NCBI GenBank assembly: GCA_022798155.1
Contig: JAAWLY010000008.1
Location: forward strand, 1-26,149
Reading direction: 5' to 3'
DNA from: Lawsonibacter sp.
Lineage (GTDB): Bacteria; Bacillota; Clostridia; Oscillospirales; Oscillospiraceae
DNA length: 26,149 nt
This document shows positions 14,521 to 22,142 of the stretch, one piece after another. The notes beneath the pieces are model-generated. The model was not told the origin of the DNA, did no database searches, and saw only the letters and a list, made by a program, of their open reading frames with translations. A program made the translations under genes and the position numbers. Within the stretch, counting starts at the first letter, position 1; the number at the start of each line of letters is the position of its first letter.

Positions 14521-15198
14521 ATGGAGCGGCAAACCTCGTCTGCCCGGGCAAGGGTGTCCCGCAAGCAGACTGCCTATGAGTATATTAAGGAAAAAATTCT
14601 TTCCTGCGAGTATAAGCCGGGGGCTATGATGAACGAACAGAGCCTGTGCGACGAGCTGGAGCTGAGCCGCACCCCAGTCCGGGACGCCCTGGGCCGGCTG
14701 GAGCAGGAGGGGCTGGTAAACATCATGCCCAAAAAGGGGCTGATGGTGTCCGCCCTGAAGCTGGGGGACATCAACCGCATCTATGAGGTCCGGCTTTTGC
14801 TGGAGCCCTATGCCCTGCGCCGCTACGGCGGCCGGCTGGATCAGGAGGAGCTGTGCCGGATGCGGCGGCGGATGAAGGAACAGGCCGCAACGGCAGGGAG
14901 GGTGTCCGACCAATATGAGCTGGACGACGCCTTCCACAGGATGATTATGCAGGCGACCAAGAACCGCTATCTGATGACCAGTTACGAGATCATTAAGGAC
15001 CAGAGTCTGAGAGTGCGAGTGCTGTCCGGCAACGAGGTGAAAAACCGGCTGGCTGACACCTTTCAGGAACACGCGGACATTATCGACGCCTGCCTCCGGG
15101 AGGACTGGGAGGGGGCGGCCCAGGCCATGACCCGCCACCTGGAAAATGCCCGGGCGGCGGCCTTCCCCTTCCTGATCGGAGAGGAAGTGGAGCTTTGA
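14521..15198 (+). CDS. GntR-family regulator, FCD subfamily
   Basis: The 225-residue regulator has a winged helix-turn-helix at ~14-80 (TAYEYIKEKILSCEYKPG, LCDELELSRTPVRDALGRLE and EGLVNIMPKKGLMV). The C-terminal FCD ligand domain has the metal-site residues D and H in LDDAFHRMI, H in EHADIIDA and H in RHLENA. Such proteins usually repress sugar-acid genes until a pathway acid binds. I choose ATG 14521: GGAG at 14509-14512 is 8 bases upstream, and a longer reading would run through the promoter. It is transcribed away from the dehydrogenase/TRAP/uxaBA operon, the likely target. The inducer cannot be read from the sequence. Confidence 0.88.
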   Translation: MERQTSSARARVSRKQTAYEYIKEKILSCEYKPGAMMNEQSLCDELELSRTPVRDALGRLEQEGLVNIMPKKGLMVSALKLGDINRIYEVRLLLEPYALRRYGGRLDQEELCRMRRRMKEQAATAGRVSDQYELDDAFHRMIMQATKNRYLMTSYEIIKDQSLRVRVLSGNEVKNRLADTFQEHADIIDACLREDWEGAAQAMTRHLENARAAAFPFLIGEEVEL

Positions 15199-15199
15199 G

Positions 15200-15239
15200 A
15201 AAAATCAGGAGGACCGAAGTTCGGTCCCCCTGATTTTTA
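15200..15239. terminator. bidirectional terminator between gntR and iclR
   Basis: An A-run plus ATCAGG leads into GGACCGAA, paired with TTCGGTCC, then CCTGATTTTT. The long stem has an A-tract on one side and a T-tract on the other, so it can stop both convergent transcripts. It overlaps the iclR stop codon at 15237-15239. Confidence 0.85.
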
Positions 15240-15998
15240 TAGTCCCAGATCACGGCAGATTTCCTCCCGGCAGCGGAGCAGCAGGGGGATCAGCACTTTA
15301 ATCTGTGTCTCCGTCATCCGGGCGGCGTTGGCTGAGATGCTCATAGCCGCGGCGGCCCGGCCCTGGTAGTCGGGGATGGCCGCGCCGATGCACCGTACCC
15401 CCGGCTCGTTCTCCTCGTCGTCCACTGCCCAGCCCTGGACGCGAATGACGTCCAGCTGAGCCAAAAGGGCGTCCAGGTCGGTGAAGGTGTGCCGGGTGGG
15501 CTCGGCGGGGGCGGACAGCTCCCAGAGGCGGAACACCTCCTCCCGGGGAAGGCTGGACAGGATGGCCTTTCCCGCGGCGGTGCAGATCAGGGAGGCCCGG
15601 AGGCCCACCCGGGAGCGCATCTGCCCCCGGCCCAGGGGGGGATCGCTCTTGTAAATATACACGCCGTCGGCCCCCTCGGGCACCATGAGATGGACAATCT
15701 CCCCCGTCTCCTCCGACAGCCGGTCCAGATGGGGCTTGGCGGCGGAGAGCACGTCCATATCCTCCAGAATGCCGTTGGACAGGGTGAGCAGCTTGTAGGT
15801 CAGCCGGTAGCGGCCGGTGCCGCTGTCTTTGACCACATAGCCCAGGGCGGTGAGGCTGGACAGGAGCCGGTGGGCGGTGCTCTTGTGGAGCCCCACGCTG
15901 TCGGCCAGCTCCACCAGTCCCATCCCCCGGGGGTGGAGAGCCAGCCGCTCCAGCAGAGCGAAGGCCCGGTCCAGGCTTTGAACCGAGGATTCCGCCAT
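15237..15998 (-). CDS. IclR-family regulator (KdgR-like)
   Basis: The 253-residue regulator has an N-terminal winged helix-turn-helix (~7-70, with LVELADSVGLHKSTAHRLLSSL) and an effector domain starting near 80 (LSEETGEIVHLMVPEG, then SLICTAAGKAIL and VDDEENEPGVRCIGAAI), the usual IclR layout. KdgR of enterobacteria, in the same family, senses KDG. The link to kdgK and KDPG aldolase suggests a similar role, by inference. The gene starts one base after the kdgK stop, so it is the third gene of the operon and would control its own transcript through the palindrome at 18088-18110. A KdgR assignment needs more than context, hence no symbol. Confidence 0.85.
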   Translation of the reverse strand: MAESSVQSLDRAFALLERLALHPRGMGLVELADSVGLHKSTAHRLLSSLTALGYVVKDSGTGRYRLTYKLLTLSNGILEDMDVLSAAKPHLDRLSEETGEIVHLMVPEGADGVYIYKSDPPLGRGQMRSRVGLRASLICTAAGKAILSSLPREEVFRLWELSAPAEPTRHTFTDLDALLAQLDVIRVQGWAVDDEENEPGVRCIGAAIPDYQGRAAAAMSISANAARMTETQIKVLIPLLLRCREEICRDLGL

Positions 15999-15999
15999 G

Positions 16000-17028
16000 T
16001 TACCTCTGGATGCGCCCGGAGCCGTCGCCGCCGGCCAGCTTCTCCACCTCGGCCACGGTGACCATGTTGTAGTCCCCCTCGATGGAGTGCTTCAGGGCGG
16101 AAGCCGCCACGGCGAACTCCACCGCGGCCTGGGTGTCCTTGCCGGTGAGCAGGGAGTAAATCAGCCCGCCGCCAAAGGAGTCGCCGCCGCCCACCCGGTC
16201 GATGATGTGCAGCTCGTACTTTTTGGAGAAGCAGTACTCATCCTTGGCCACGTTGTACAGCATGGCGGACCAGCCGTTGTCAAAGGCGGAGTGGCTCTCC
16301 CGCAGGGTGATGGCCACCATCTCGAAGCCGAATTTATCGGCCAGCTGCTTGGCCACGGACTTGTAGCCCTCCCGGTTGATCTCGCCGGCGTAGATGTCGG
16401 TGGCCTCGGCCTCGATGCCGAATACGTCCTTGGCGTCCTCCTCGTTGGAGATGCACACGTCCACGTACTGACACAGGTCGGTCATGGCCTCCCGGGCCTG
16501 CTCCCGGGTCCAGAGCTTGCCCCGGTAGTTCAGGTCACAGCTGATCTTGACGCCCTTGGCCTTGGCAACCTTGCAGGCCTCCCGGCAGATGTCAACAACA
16601 TTGGGTCCCAGGGCCGGGGTGATGCCAGTGAAGTGGAACCAGTCCACGCCTTCGAAGATCTTGTCCCAGTCGAAGTCAGCTACCGTGGCCTCCTGGATGG
16701 CGGAGTGGGCCCGGTCGTAGATGCACACGCTGCCCCGCTGGCTCGCGCCCTTCTCGTTAAAGTAGATGCCAACCCGGTTGCCGCCCCGGGTGATGAGGGA
16801 GGTGTCCACGCCGTAGCGGCGCAGGGAGTTAACTGCCGCCTGACCGATGGCGTGGGCGGGGAGCTTGGTGACGTAGGCCGCGTCCAGGCCGTAGTTGGCC
16901 AGAGAGACGGCCACGTTGGCCTCGCCGCCGCCGAAGGTGAATTCCAGGTGGTCGGCCTGGACAAAGCGCTCATAGTTATAGGGCTGGAGCCGGATCATCA
17001 GCTCGCCGAAGGTTACTACTTTAGCCAT
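16000..17028 (-). CDS. kdgK: 2-keto-3-deoxygluconate kinase (PfkB/ribokinase family)
   Basis: KdgK phosphorylates KDG to KDPG with ATP. The 342-residue PfkB-family kinase has a substrate-side motif FTFGGGEANVAVSLANYGLD at ~31-50, and R-A-H in YDRAHSAI near 105-110. The ATP/anion-hole motif DRVGGGDSFGGGLIY has catalytic base D283. LNYRGKLW near 167 is typical of KDG kinases. AGGAGG lies 9 bases before the ATG. It is the middle gene of the aldolase-kinase-regulator operon, and the linked aldolase and the altronate dehydratase downstream make KDG the probable substrate rather than another sugar. Confidence 0.9.
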   Translation of the reverse strand: MAKVVTFGELMIRLQPYNYERFVQADHLEFTFGGGEANVAVSLANYGLDAAYVTKLPAHAIGQAAVNSLRRYGVDTSLITRGGNRVGIYFNEKGASQRGSVCIYDRAHSAIQEATVADFDWDKIFEGVDWFHFTGITPALGPNVVDICREACKVAKAKGVKISCDLNYRGKLWTREQAREAMTDLCQYVDVCISNEEDAKDVFGIEAEATDIYAGEINREGYKSVAKQLADKFGFEMVAITLRESHSAFDNGWSAMLYNVAKDEYCFSKKYELHIIDRVGGGDSFGGGLIYSLLTGKDTQAAVEFAVAASALKHSIEGDYNMVTVAEVEKLAGGDGSGRIQR

Positions 17029-17053
17029 TTTTTATTTCCTCCTAAAATTGTTT

Positions 17054-17119
17054 TGCAGGGGCGGGTATTGCCCGCCCGTTTTGGTGGGAAGCGGCGGGCG
17101 GATGATATCCGCCCCTACA
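17054..17119. repeat. short palindromic intergenic repeat (66 bases)
   Basis: Two 25-base arms (17054-17078 and 17095-17119) are inverted repeats with 20 of 25 matching positions, each beginning TG(C/T)AGGGGCGG. Each arm is also internally palindromic (GGGCGGG with CCCGCCC; GGGCGGAT with ATCCGCCC), so the RNA could form two small hairpins or one long one. It fills the gap between the aldolase and kdgK genes. I recall similar GTAGGGGCGG units as dispersed repeats in gut Clostridia. Confidence 0.6.
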
Positions 17120-17122
17120 GGG

Positions 17123-18067
17123 TTACCGCTGAACCAAGTGAAGGGCGAAGCCGCCCACCTCGCCCTTGAGGTAGATGGCCTTGGGCTTGCGGGTGGACTC
17201 GTCAAACTCCACGCCCTGGCGGCCCAGGTGATAGATGGCCCGCTCCAGGCTGTTGGTAGCGATGGCGATGTGGCCGTTTTTGCCCAGATAGGGGGCCTTC
17301 ATGCACTCCACGGCGCTGCCGGCAAAGATGGAGCTGTTGCCCGGCTTGTAATCAAAGCCAAAGAGGGTACACAGCAGCTTGGCGGCCTTTTCGGCCTGGC
17401 CGGCATTCTCACAGTTGATGCCCACGTGAGCCAGGGAGAAGCCCAGCATGGTTTTGACAGCTTCCTTGCACATGGCGGTGATTTTGTCCCACTCGCCGGC
17501 CTTGATCATGTCGCTTTTGCACATCCAGGTGCCGCCCACGGCCACAATCTGGTCGTAACCCAGGTAGTCGTTGACATTCTTGGCGTTGACGCCGCCGGTG
17601 CACATCCAGCGCGCGCCTTTCAGAGCCGCGCCGATGTTCTTCAACATGGCCACGCCGCCGTTGGCCTCGGCGGGGAAGAACTTCACCACCTCGCAGCCCT
17701 GGTTGATGGCCTGCTGCATCTCGCCGGCGGAGGCGGTGCCGGGCATCATGATGCCGCCCTTGTCGATGACATGCTGGGTGACCTTGGGGTCGTAGCCGGG
17801 GGCCACGATGAACTTGGCGCCGGCGGCCATGGCCCGGTCGGCCTGGTCCACTGTCAGTACGGTGCCGGCCCCCAGCAGCATATCAGGGACCTGCTGGGCG
17901 ATGGTGCGGATGCACTCTTCGGCGCAGGCGGTGCGGAAGGTGACCTCGGCGGCGGGCAGTCCGCCCTCCACCAGGGCCTTGCACAGGGGAACCGCCTCCT
18001 CCACACTGTTGAAGGCGATGACGGGGATGATGCCGATGCGGGAAATTTGCTCGATGACCTGATTCAA
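17123..18067 (-). CDS. eda: KDPG/KHG aldolase fused to a C-terminal VOC-like domain
   Basis: The aldolase splits KDPG into pyruvate and glyceraldehyde-3-phosphate. In the 314-residue protein, residues ~1-205 are the class I aldolase: E41 (AAEVTFRT), GAGTVLT, PG in VAPGYDP, Schiff-base K129 (EVVKFFPAEA) and the phosphate-site segment CTGGVNAKN. E. coli Eda ends near here (~213 residues). About 105 extra residues (FSLAHVGINCENAGQAEKAA to LKGEVGGFALHLVQR) look like one glyoxalase/VOC repeat, with H in AHVGIN and H in GHIAIA as possible metal ligands. I choose TTG 18067, preceded by AAGGG 8 bases upstream; a start at 18112 would sit at the edge of the operator palindrome, and aldolases of this type usually begin at N-Q-V-I-E. 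The start is not certain. Confidence 0.85.
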   Translation of the reverse strand: MNQVIEQISRIGIIPVIAFNSVEEAVPLCKALVEGGLPAAEVTFRTACAEECIRTIAQQVPDMLLGAGTVLTVDQADRAMAAGAKFIVAPGYDPKVTQHVIDKGGIMMPGTASAGEMQQAINQGCEVVKFFPAEANGGVAMLKNIGAALKGARWMCTGGVNAKNVNDYLGYDQIVAVGGTWMCKSDMIKAGEWDKITAMCKEAVKTMLGFSLAHVGINCENAGQAEKAAKLLCTLFGFDYKPGNSSIFAGSAVECMKAPYLGKNGHIAIATNSLERAIYHLGRQGVEFDESTRKPKAIYLKGEVGGFALHLVQR

Positions 18068-18087
18068 AATACCCACCCTTTCTGCTG

Positions 18088-18110
18088 GTGGTTTCACATT
18101 GTGAAACCAC
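18088..18110. promoter_or_regulatory. 23-base palindrome, probable IclR/KdgR-type operator
   Basis: GTGGTTTCACA, one central base, then TGTGAAACCAC: a perfect dyad with 11-base arms. Its core resembles the GAAAC/GTTTC pattern of KdgR-type IclR operators. It lies 22-44 bases downstream of the predicted transcription start of the aldolase-kdgK-iclR operon, a roadblock position. The IclR protein encoded by the same operon is the obvious candidate binder (inference). Confidence 0.7.
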
Positions 18111-18137
18111 ATCTCGTTTTACGGAACTGATGACTTC

Positions 18138-18165
18138 ATTATATAGCAATCCGCTGAAGTGTCAA
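18138..18165 (-). promoter_or_regulatory. promoter of the aldolase-kdgK-iclR operon
   Basis: On the minus strand, perfect TTGACA (18165-18160) and perfect TATAAT (18143-18138) are spaced by 16 bases. The predicted start is near 18131. Both boxes are consensus, so expression should be strong unless repressed, which fits the large palindrome immediately downstream. Confidence 0.8.
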
Positions 18166-18216
18166 GGCCTTTTTCGGAAATGCTTGGAGAAATTTGCAAA
18201 GAGGGCGCTTGAGAAA

Positions 18217-18245
18217 TTGAAAGCGGGCGGAAAAAAGTGTATGAT
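18217..18245 (+). promoter_or_regulatory. promoter of the gamma-glutamyltranspeptidase gene
   Basis: TTGAAA at 18217-18222 and TATGAT at 18240-18245 are spaced by 17 bases, ~60 bases before the start codon at 18309. It diverges from the aldolase promoter; the two -35 boxes are about 50 bases apart. Confidence 0.65.
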
Positions 18246-18308
18246 AGAGAAAAAGGGGCCCATATTCCCGCCAGACGGCCGGAGGGGCTGCCAATTAGGA
18301 GGTATCTT

Positions 18309-19919
18309 ATGTTGAATTTTGACGCTTTGAAAAATAGCTATCCCTCCCGCCGCAGCGCGGTCTATGCCCGGCGGGGGATGGTGTGTACCAGCCAGCCCCT
18401 GGCGGCCCAGGCCGGCCTGGATATTCTGAAAAAGGGGGGCAACGCCGTAGATGCCGCCGTAGCAACGGCTGCCTGCATGACCGTATTGGAGCCCACCTCC
18501 AACGGCGTGGGCAGCGACGCCTTCGCCCTGGTTTGGCGCAAGGACCATCTGGAGGCCCTCAACGCCAGCGGCCGCGCACCCAGATCGCTGACCGCCCGGC
18601 AGGTGCGGGAGCTGGGCTTTGAGGAGATGCCCAAGCGGGGCTGGATTCCGGTGATGGTGCCCGGCGCCCCCTCCGCCTGGGCGGAGCTGTCGGAAAAGTA
18701 CGGCCGCCTCCCTTTGGAGGAGACCCTGGCCCCCGCCATCACCTATGCCCGGGAGGGCTACGCCGTCACCCCGGTGATTGCCCACCTGTGGCAGAAGGCC
18801 TACGACGAATTTTCCCAGACTTTCCGTGATACCTGCTTTGCACCCTGGTTCGACACCTTTGCCCCCGGCGGACGTCCCCCCAGAGCGGGGGAAATCTGGC
18901 GCTCTGAGGACCACGCCAACACCCTGCGCCTCATTGCCCAGACCGGGGCCAGGGCCTTTTATCAGGGGGAGCTGGCCGACCGGATAGACCGCTTCTCCCG
19001 GGAGACCGGCGGCTGGCTGCGCCGGGAGGACCTGGAGGACTACTGGTGCAGCTGGGTGGAGCCCATCCACATCAACTACCGGGGATATGACGTGTGGGAG
19101 CTGCCCCCCAACGGGGACGGCATTGTGGCGCTGATGGCCCTGAACATTTTAAAGGGGTACTCCTTTGAATACCGGGACTGCGCCGATACGGTGCATAAAC
19201 AGCTGGAGGCCATGAAGCTGGCCTATGTGGATGGGAAACGCTATGTGGCCGACCCCTCGGCCATGACAGTAACTCCGGCGGAGCTGCTGGACCCTCGCTT
19301 TGCCGAGCAGCGCCAGGCCCTGATTGGGGAGCGGGCTATCACGCCCCAGCCGGGCCAGCCCCAGAGGGGCGGCACGGTCTACCTGTGTACCGCCGACGGC
19401 GAGGGCAATATGGTGTCCTACATCCAGAGCAACTATATGGGCTTCGGTTCCGGCATTGTCATCCCCGGCACCGGAATCGCCCTGCAAAACCGGGGGGCGA
19501 ATTTTACTTTGGACGAGACCATGGAGAACTGCCTCGCCCCCGGGAAAAAGTCCTTCCATACCATTATTCCCTCCTTCCTGACAAAGGACGGGAAGGCGGT
19601 GGGGCCCTTTGGGGTGATGGGCGGCTTTATGCAGCCCCAGGGCCATGTGCAGGTGGTGATGAATACCCTGGACTTTTGTATGAACCCTCAGGAGGCACTG
19701 GACGCCCCCCGCTGGCAGTGGGTGGGCGGCAAAAAGATCCAGCTGGAGCGGGCCTTCCCCTGCGGCGTCACCGAGGAACTGGTCCGCCGGGGCCACGAGA
19801 TTTCTGTTATGCCCGATTCCTGGGATTTCGGCCGGGGCCAGATTATCTGGCGCAATGAGGAGGGGGTGCTCTGCGGCGCCACCGAGCCCAGGGCGGACGG
19901 CTGTGTGGCCGCCTGGTAA
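18309..19919 (+). CDS. ggt: gamma-glutamyltranspeptidase family protein
   Basis: Enzymes of this family cleave or transfer gamma-glutamyl groups (glutathione, gamma-glutamyl peptides, in some Bacillus poly-gamma-glutamate); they are synthesised as one chain and cut before a catalytic threonine. The 536-residue protein opens with VCTSQPLAAQAGLDILKKGG and NAVDAAVATA, the family N-terminus. The RGGTVYLC segment places the probable nucleophile at T356, followed by NMVSYIQSNYMGFGSG. ATG 18309 has AGGAGGT 5 bases upstream. I see no signal peptide, so it is probably cytoplasmic, unlike secreted GGTs; related cytoplasmic members act on other substrates. A role in poly-gamma-glutamate turnover with the pgs locus is possible but the missing signal argues against it. 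Confidence 0.88.
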   Translation: MLNFDALKNSYPSRRSAVYARRGMVCTSQPLAAQAGLDILKKGGNAVDAAVATAACMTVLEPTSNGVGSDAFALVWRKDHLEALNASGRAPRSLTARQVRELGFEEMPKRGWIPVMVPGAPSAWAELSEKYGRLPLEETLAPAITYAREGYAVTPVIAHLWQKAYDEFSQTFRDTCFAPWFDTFAPGGRPPRAGEIWRSEDHANTLRLIAQTGARAFYQGELADRIDRFSRETGGWLRREDLEDYWCSWVEPIHINYRGYDVWELPPNGDGIVALMALNILKGYSFEYRDCADTVHKQLEAMKLAYVDGKRYVADPSAMTVTPAELLDPRFAEQRQALIGERAITPQPGQPQRGGTVYLCTADGEGNMVSYIQSNYMGFGSGIVIPGTGIALQNRGANFTLDETMENCLAPGKKSFHTIIPSFLTKDGKAVGPFGVMGGFMQPQGHVQVVMNTLDFCMNPQEALDAPRWQWVGGKKIQLERAFPCGVTEELVRRGHEISVMPDSWDFGRGQIIWRNEEGVLCGATEPRADGCVAAW

Positions 19920-20032
19920 AAATTCCGCCAGCATTAAAACCGCGCCCAGCCCGGAAAAAAGGGGCCGGACGCGCGCAACTGGAGCAGAGGAAAGTTTTTG
20001 TGCCAAAGCGAGGCCTTGAAGGACGGAAACCA

Positions 20033-20062
20033 TTGACAAGGAGGTTTTTCAGGCCATATAAT
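20033..20062 (+). promoter_or_regulatory. promoter of the chemoreceptor gene
   Basis: Perfect TTGACA at 20033-20038 and perfect TATAAT at 20057-20062 are spaced by 18 bases. The predicted start is near 20070, giving a leader of ~50 bases. This is a housekeeping-sigma type promoter; I see no sigma-28 flagellar motif. Confidence 0.75.
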
Positions 20063-20121
20063 AGTACCTGACCCAATAGGCAAGGGTGCATCCCAATGAC
20101 AAAAATCGAGGTGCAGGAGAG

Positions 20122-22095
20122 ATGAAGAGTATTCGGAAAAAAATTACAGTGTGCTTGATGGCAACGGTGCTGATTGCGCTGGTAGCGGTAGGATCAGCCA
20201 GTATTTTCCTAAATTACCGGAGTACTGTTGCAACGGTGGACCAGATGATGAGCCAGGCCGCGGTGCTGGCGGCGGAACGCATTGAGCAGGAGCTGACTGC
20301 CTATAAAAACGTGGCCATGGACACGGGCTGCATCCCGCAGCTGTCCGACGCCACAGTTTCGGTGGAGGAGAAGCGCGCTATTATTGACGAGCGGGTCAGT
20401 ATGCACGGCTTCCAGAGAGGAAATATCATCGGAACTGACGGCATCAGCATTTTTGACGGGAAGGATTATTCCGACCGGGAGTATGTGCGGCAGGCAATGG
20501 CGGGCCAGGTCTATGTGTCTGAGCCGCTGATCAGCAAGATTACCGGCGAGCTGTCCATTATGGTGGCGGCCCCGCTCTACAGTGGGGGGAATCAGGGCTC
20601 CCGGATTGTGGGCGCGGTCTATTTTGTGCCGCCCGAGACGTTTTTGAACAACATTGTCTCCTCCATTCAGGTCAGTGAGAACAGCCGGGCCTATATGATT
20701 AACAAATCCGGCGACACCATCGCTGATATCACCCTGGAGACCATCACCACTCAGAATGTGGAGCGGGAGGCCCAGAGCGACAAGTCCTTGCAGGGGCTGG
20801 CCGCCATCCACAGCGAGATGCGTCAGGGGAAGAACGGCTTTGGAAGTTTTCAGGATACAGATGGGCCGCGGTATGCGGCCTACGCTCCGGTAAACGGCAC
20901 GGACGGCTGGAGCGTTGCGGTGACCGCCATGAAGAAGGACTATCTGGCGGATACATACTTTGGCATGGCCATTAATGTAGGGGTCGTTCTCGTCTCCATC
21001 CTGGCTTCAATTGTGGTGGCGCTGAAGCTGTCCAGCAACATCAGCGTGCCCATGCAGGCCTGTGCGGAGCGGATGAAGCTGCTGGTGGAGGGGGATCTGG
21101 AATCGCCGGTGCCCCAGGCCGCGGGCCAGGACGAGACAGCCATGCTGACCCGGTCCACAGCCGAAATGGTAAAGGGGCTGAATATCATCATCAACGATAT
21201 CAGCTACCTGCTTACCGAGATGGCCAACCAAAATTTCAACATCCAGTCTTCCCACCGGGATGCCTATGTGGGGGGCTATCAGAATATCCTGACCTCCATG
21301 CGTACCCTGAAAATGGAGCTAAGCAATACCATCCGGCAGATCGACGCCTCCGCCGGCCAGGTGTCCTCCGCCAGCGGCCAGGTCTCGGTGGGCGCCCAGA
21401 CCCTGAGCCAGGGCTCGGTAGAACAGGCCAGCTCTGTGGAGGAGCTGGCGGCCACCATCAACGATATTTCCGCCGCGTCCAAGCGTACCGCCGCCGCCGC
21501 CCAGGAGGCGGGACAGTTTGTGGGCCAGGCCGGCGCCCAGCTGGGGACCAGCGTAGAGCATGTAAACGAGCTGAACCAGGCCATGGAGAAGATATCCGCC
21601 TCGTCCCAGAAGATCAGCAAGATCATCGCCACCATTGAGGACATCGCCTTCCAGACCAATATCCTGGCCCTGAATGCCGCCGTGGAGGCGGCCCGGGCCG
21701 GATCGGCGGGCAAGGGCTTTGCCGTGGTAGCCGACGAGGTGCGCAACCTGGCCTCCAAGTCTGACGAGGCCGCCAAGGCCACCAAGGACCTGATCGAAGG
21801 CTCCATTGCCGCCGTGACCGAGGGCAGTCAGGCGGTAGTCCGGGTGACACAGTCCCTGGAAAAGACCAGCGAGTATGCCGGCCATGTAAGCGCCCAGATG
21901 GAGATTGTGGTGAGAGAGGCAGAGGAGCAGACCATCGCAATTTCTCAGGTGACAGAGGGGGTGGACCAGATTTCCGCAGTGGTCCAGACCAACTCCGCCA
22001 CCGCCCAGGAGAGCGCTGCGGCCAGCCAGGAGCTGTCTGCCGAGGCCGCCAGCCTGAAGCAGCTGGTAGATCAGTTTACCCTGGCCAAGGACTGA
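20122..22095 (+). CDS. methyl-accepting chemotaxis protein (Cache-HAMP-MCP signal)
   Basis: The 657-residue receptor senses a small molecule outside the cell and signals to CheA/CheW. A first membrane span lies at ~9-30. An extracytoplasmic Cache-type domain follows (~35-270, with DREYVRQAMAGQVYVSEPL and MVAAPLYSGG), then a second span (~282-302) and HAMP (~303-355). The long helical signalling domain (~415-655) has the conserved hairpin tip EDIAFQTNILALNAAVEAAR followed by AGSAGKGFAVVADEVRNLA. I choose ATG 20122, preceded by GAGGTG at 8 bases, over ATG 20086, which lacks a good site and adds charged residues before the span. No che or flagellar genes are in the window. The ligand is unknown. 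dapL starts 47 bases downstream and may share the transcript. Confidence 0.92.
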   Translation: MKSIRKKITVCLMATVLIALVAVGSASIFLNYRSTVATVDQMMSQAAVLAAERIEQELTAYKNVAMDTGCIPQLSDATVSVEEKRAIIDERVSMHGFQRGNIIGTDGISIFDGKDYSDREYVRQAMAGQVYVSEPLISKITGELSIMVAAPLYSGGNQGSRIVGAVYFVPPETFLNNIVSSIQVSENSRAYMINKSGDTIADITLETITTQNVEREAQSDKSLQGLAAIHSEMRQGKNGFGSFQDTDGPRYAAYAPVNGTDGWSVAVTAMKKDYLADTYFGMAINVGVVLVSILASIVVALKLSSNISVPMQACAERMKLLVEGDLESPVPQAAGQDETAMLTRSTAEMVKGLNIIINDISYLLTEMANQNFNIQSSHRDAYVGGYQNILTSMRTLKMELSNTIRQIDASAGQVSSASGQVSVGAQTLSQGSVEQASSVEELAATINDISAASKRTAAAAQEAGQFVGQAGAQLGTSVEHVNELNQAMEKISASSQKISKIIATIEDIAFQTNILALNAAVEAARAGSAGKGFAVVADEVRNLASKSDEAAKATKDLIEGSIAAVTEGSQAVVRVTQSLEKTSEYAGHVSAQMEIVVREAEEQTIAISQVTEGVDQISAVVQTNSATAQESAAASQELSAEAASLKQLVDQFTLAKD

Positions 22096-22142
22096 GCGCG
22101 GAGCGCATTTCAACCAGAACAATGAAATGGAGTTGACCCAAA

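Noticed and set aside
17041..17122. Considered as a CRISPR fragment or riboswitch
   Set aside because: There is only one inverted-repeat unit, no regular spacers and no conserved riboswitch core; it fits a dispersed palindromic repeat.
15997..18130. Long plus-strand frames antisense to kdgK and the aldolase
   Set aside because: Both opposite genes show complete catalytic motifs; these frames have none.
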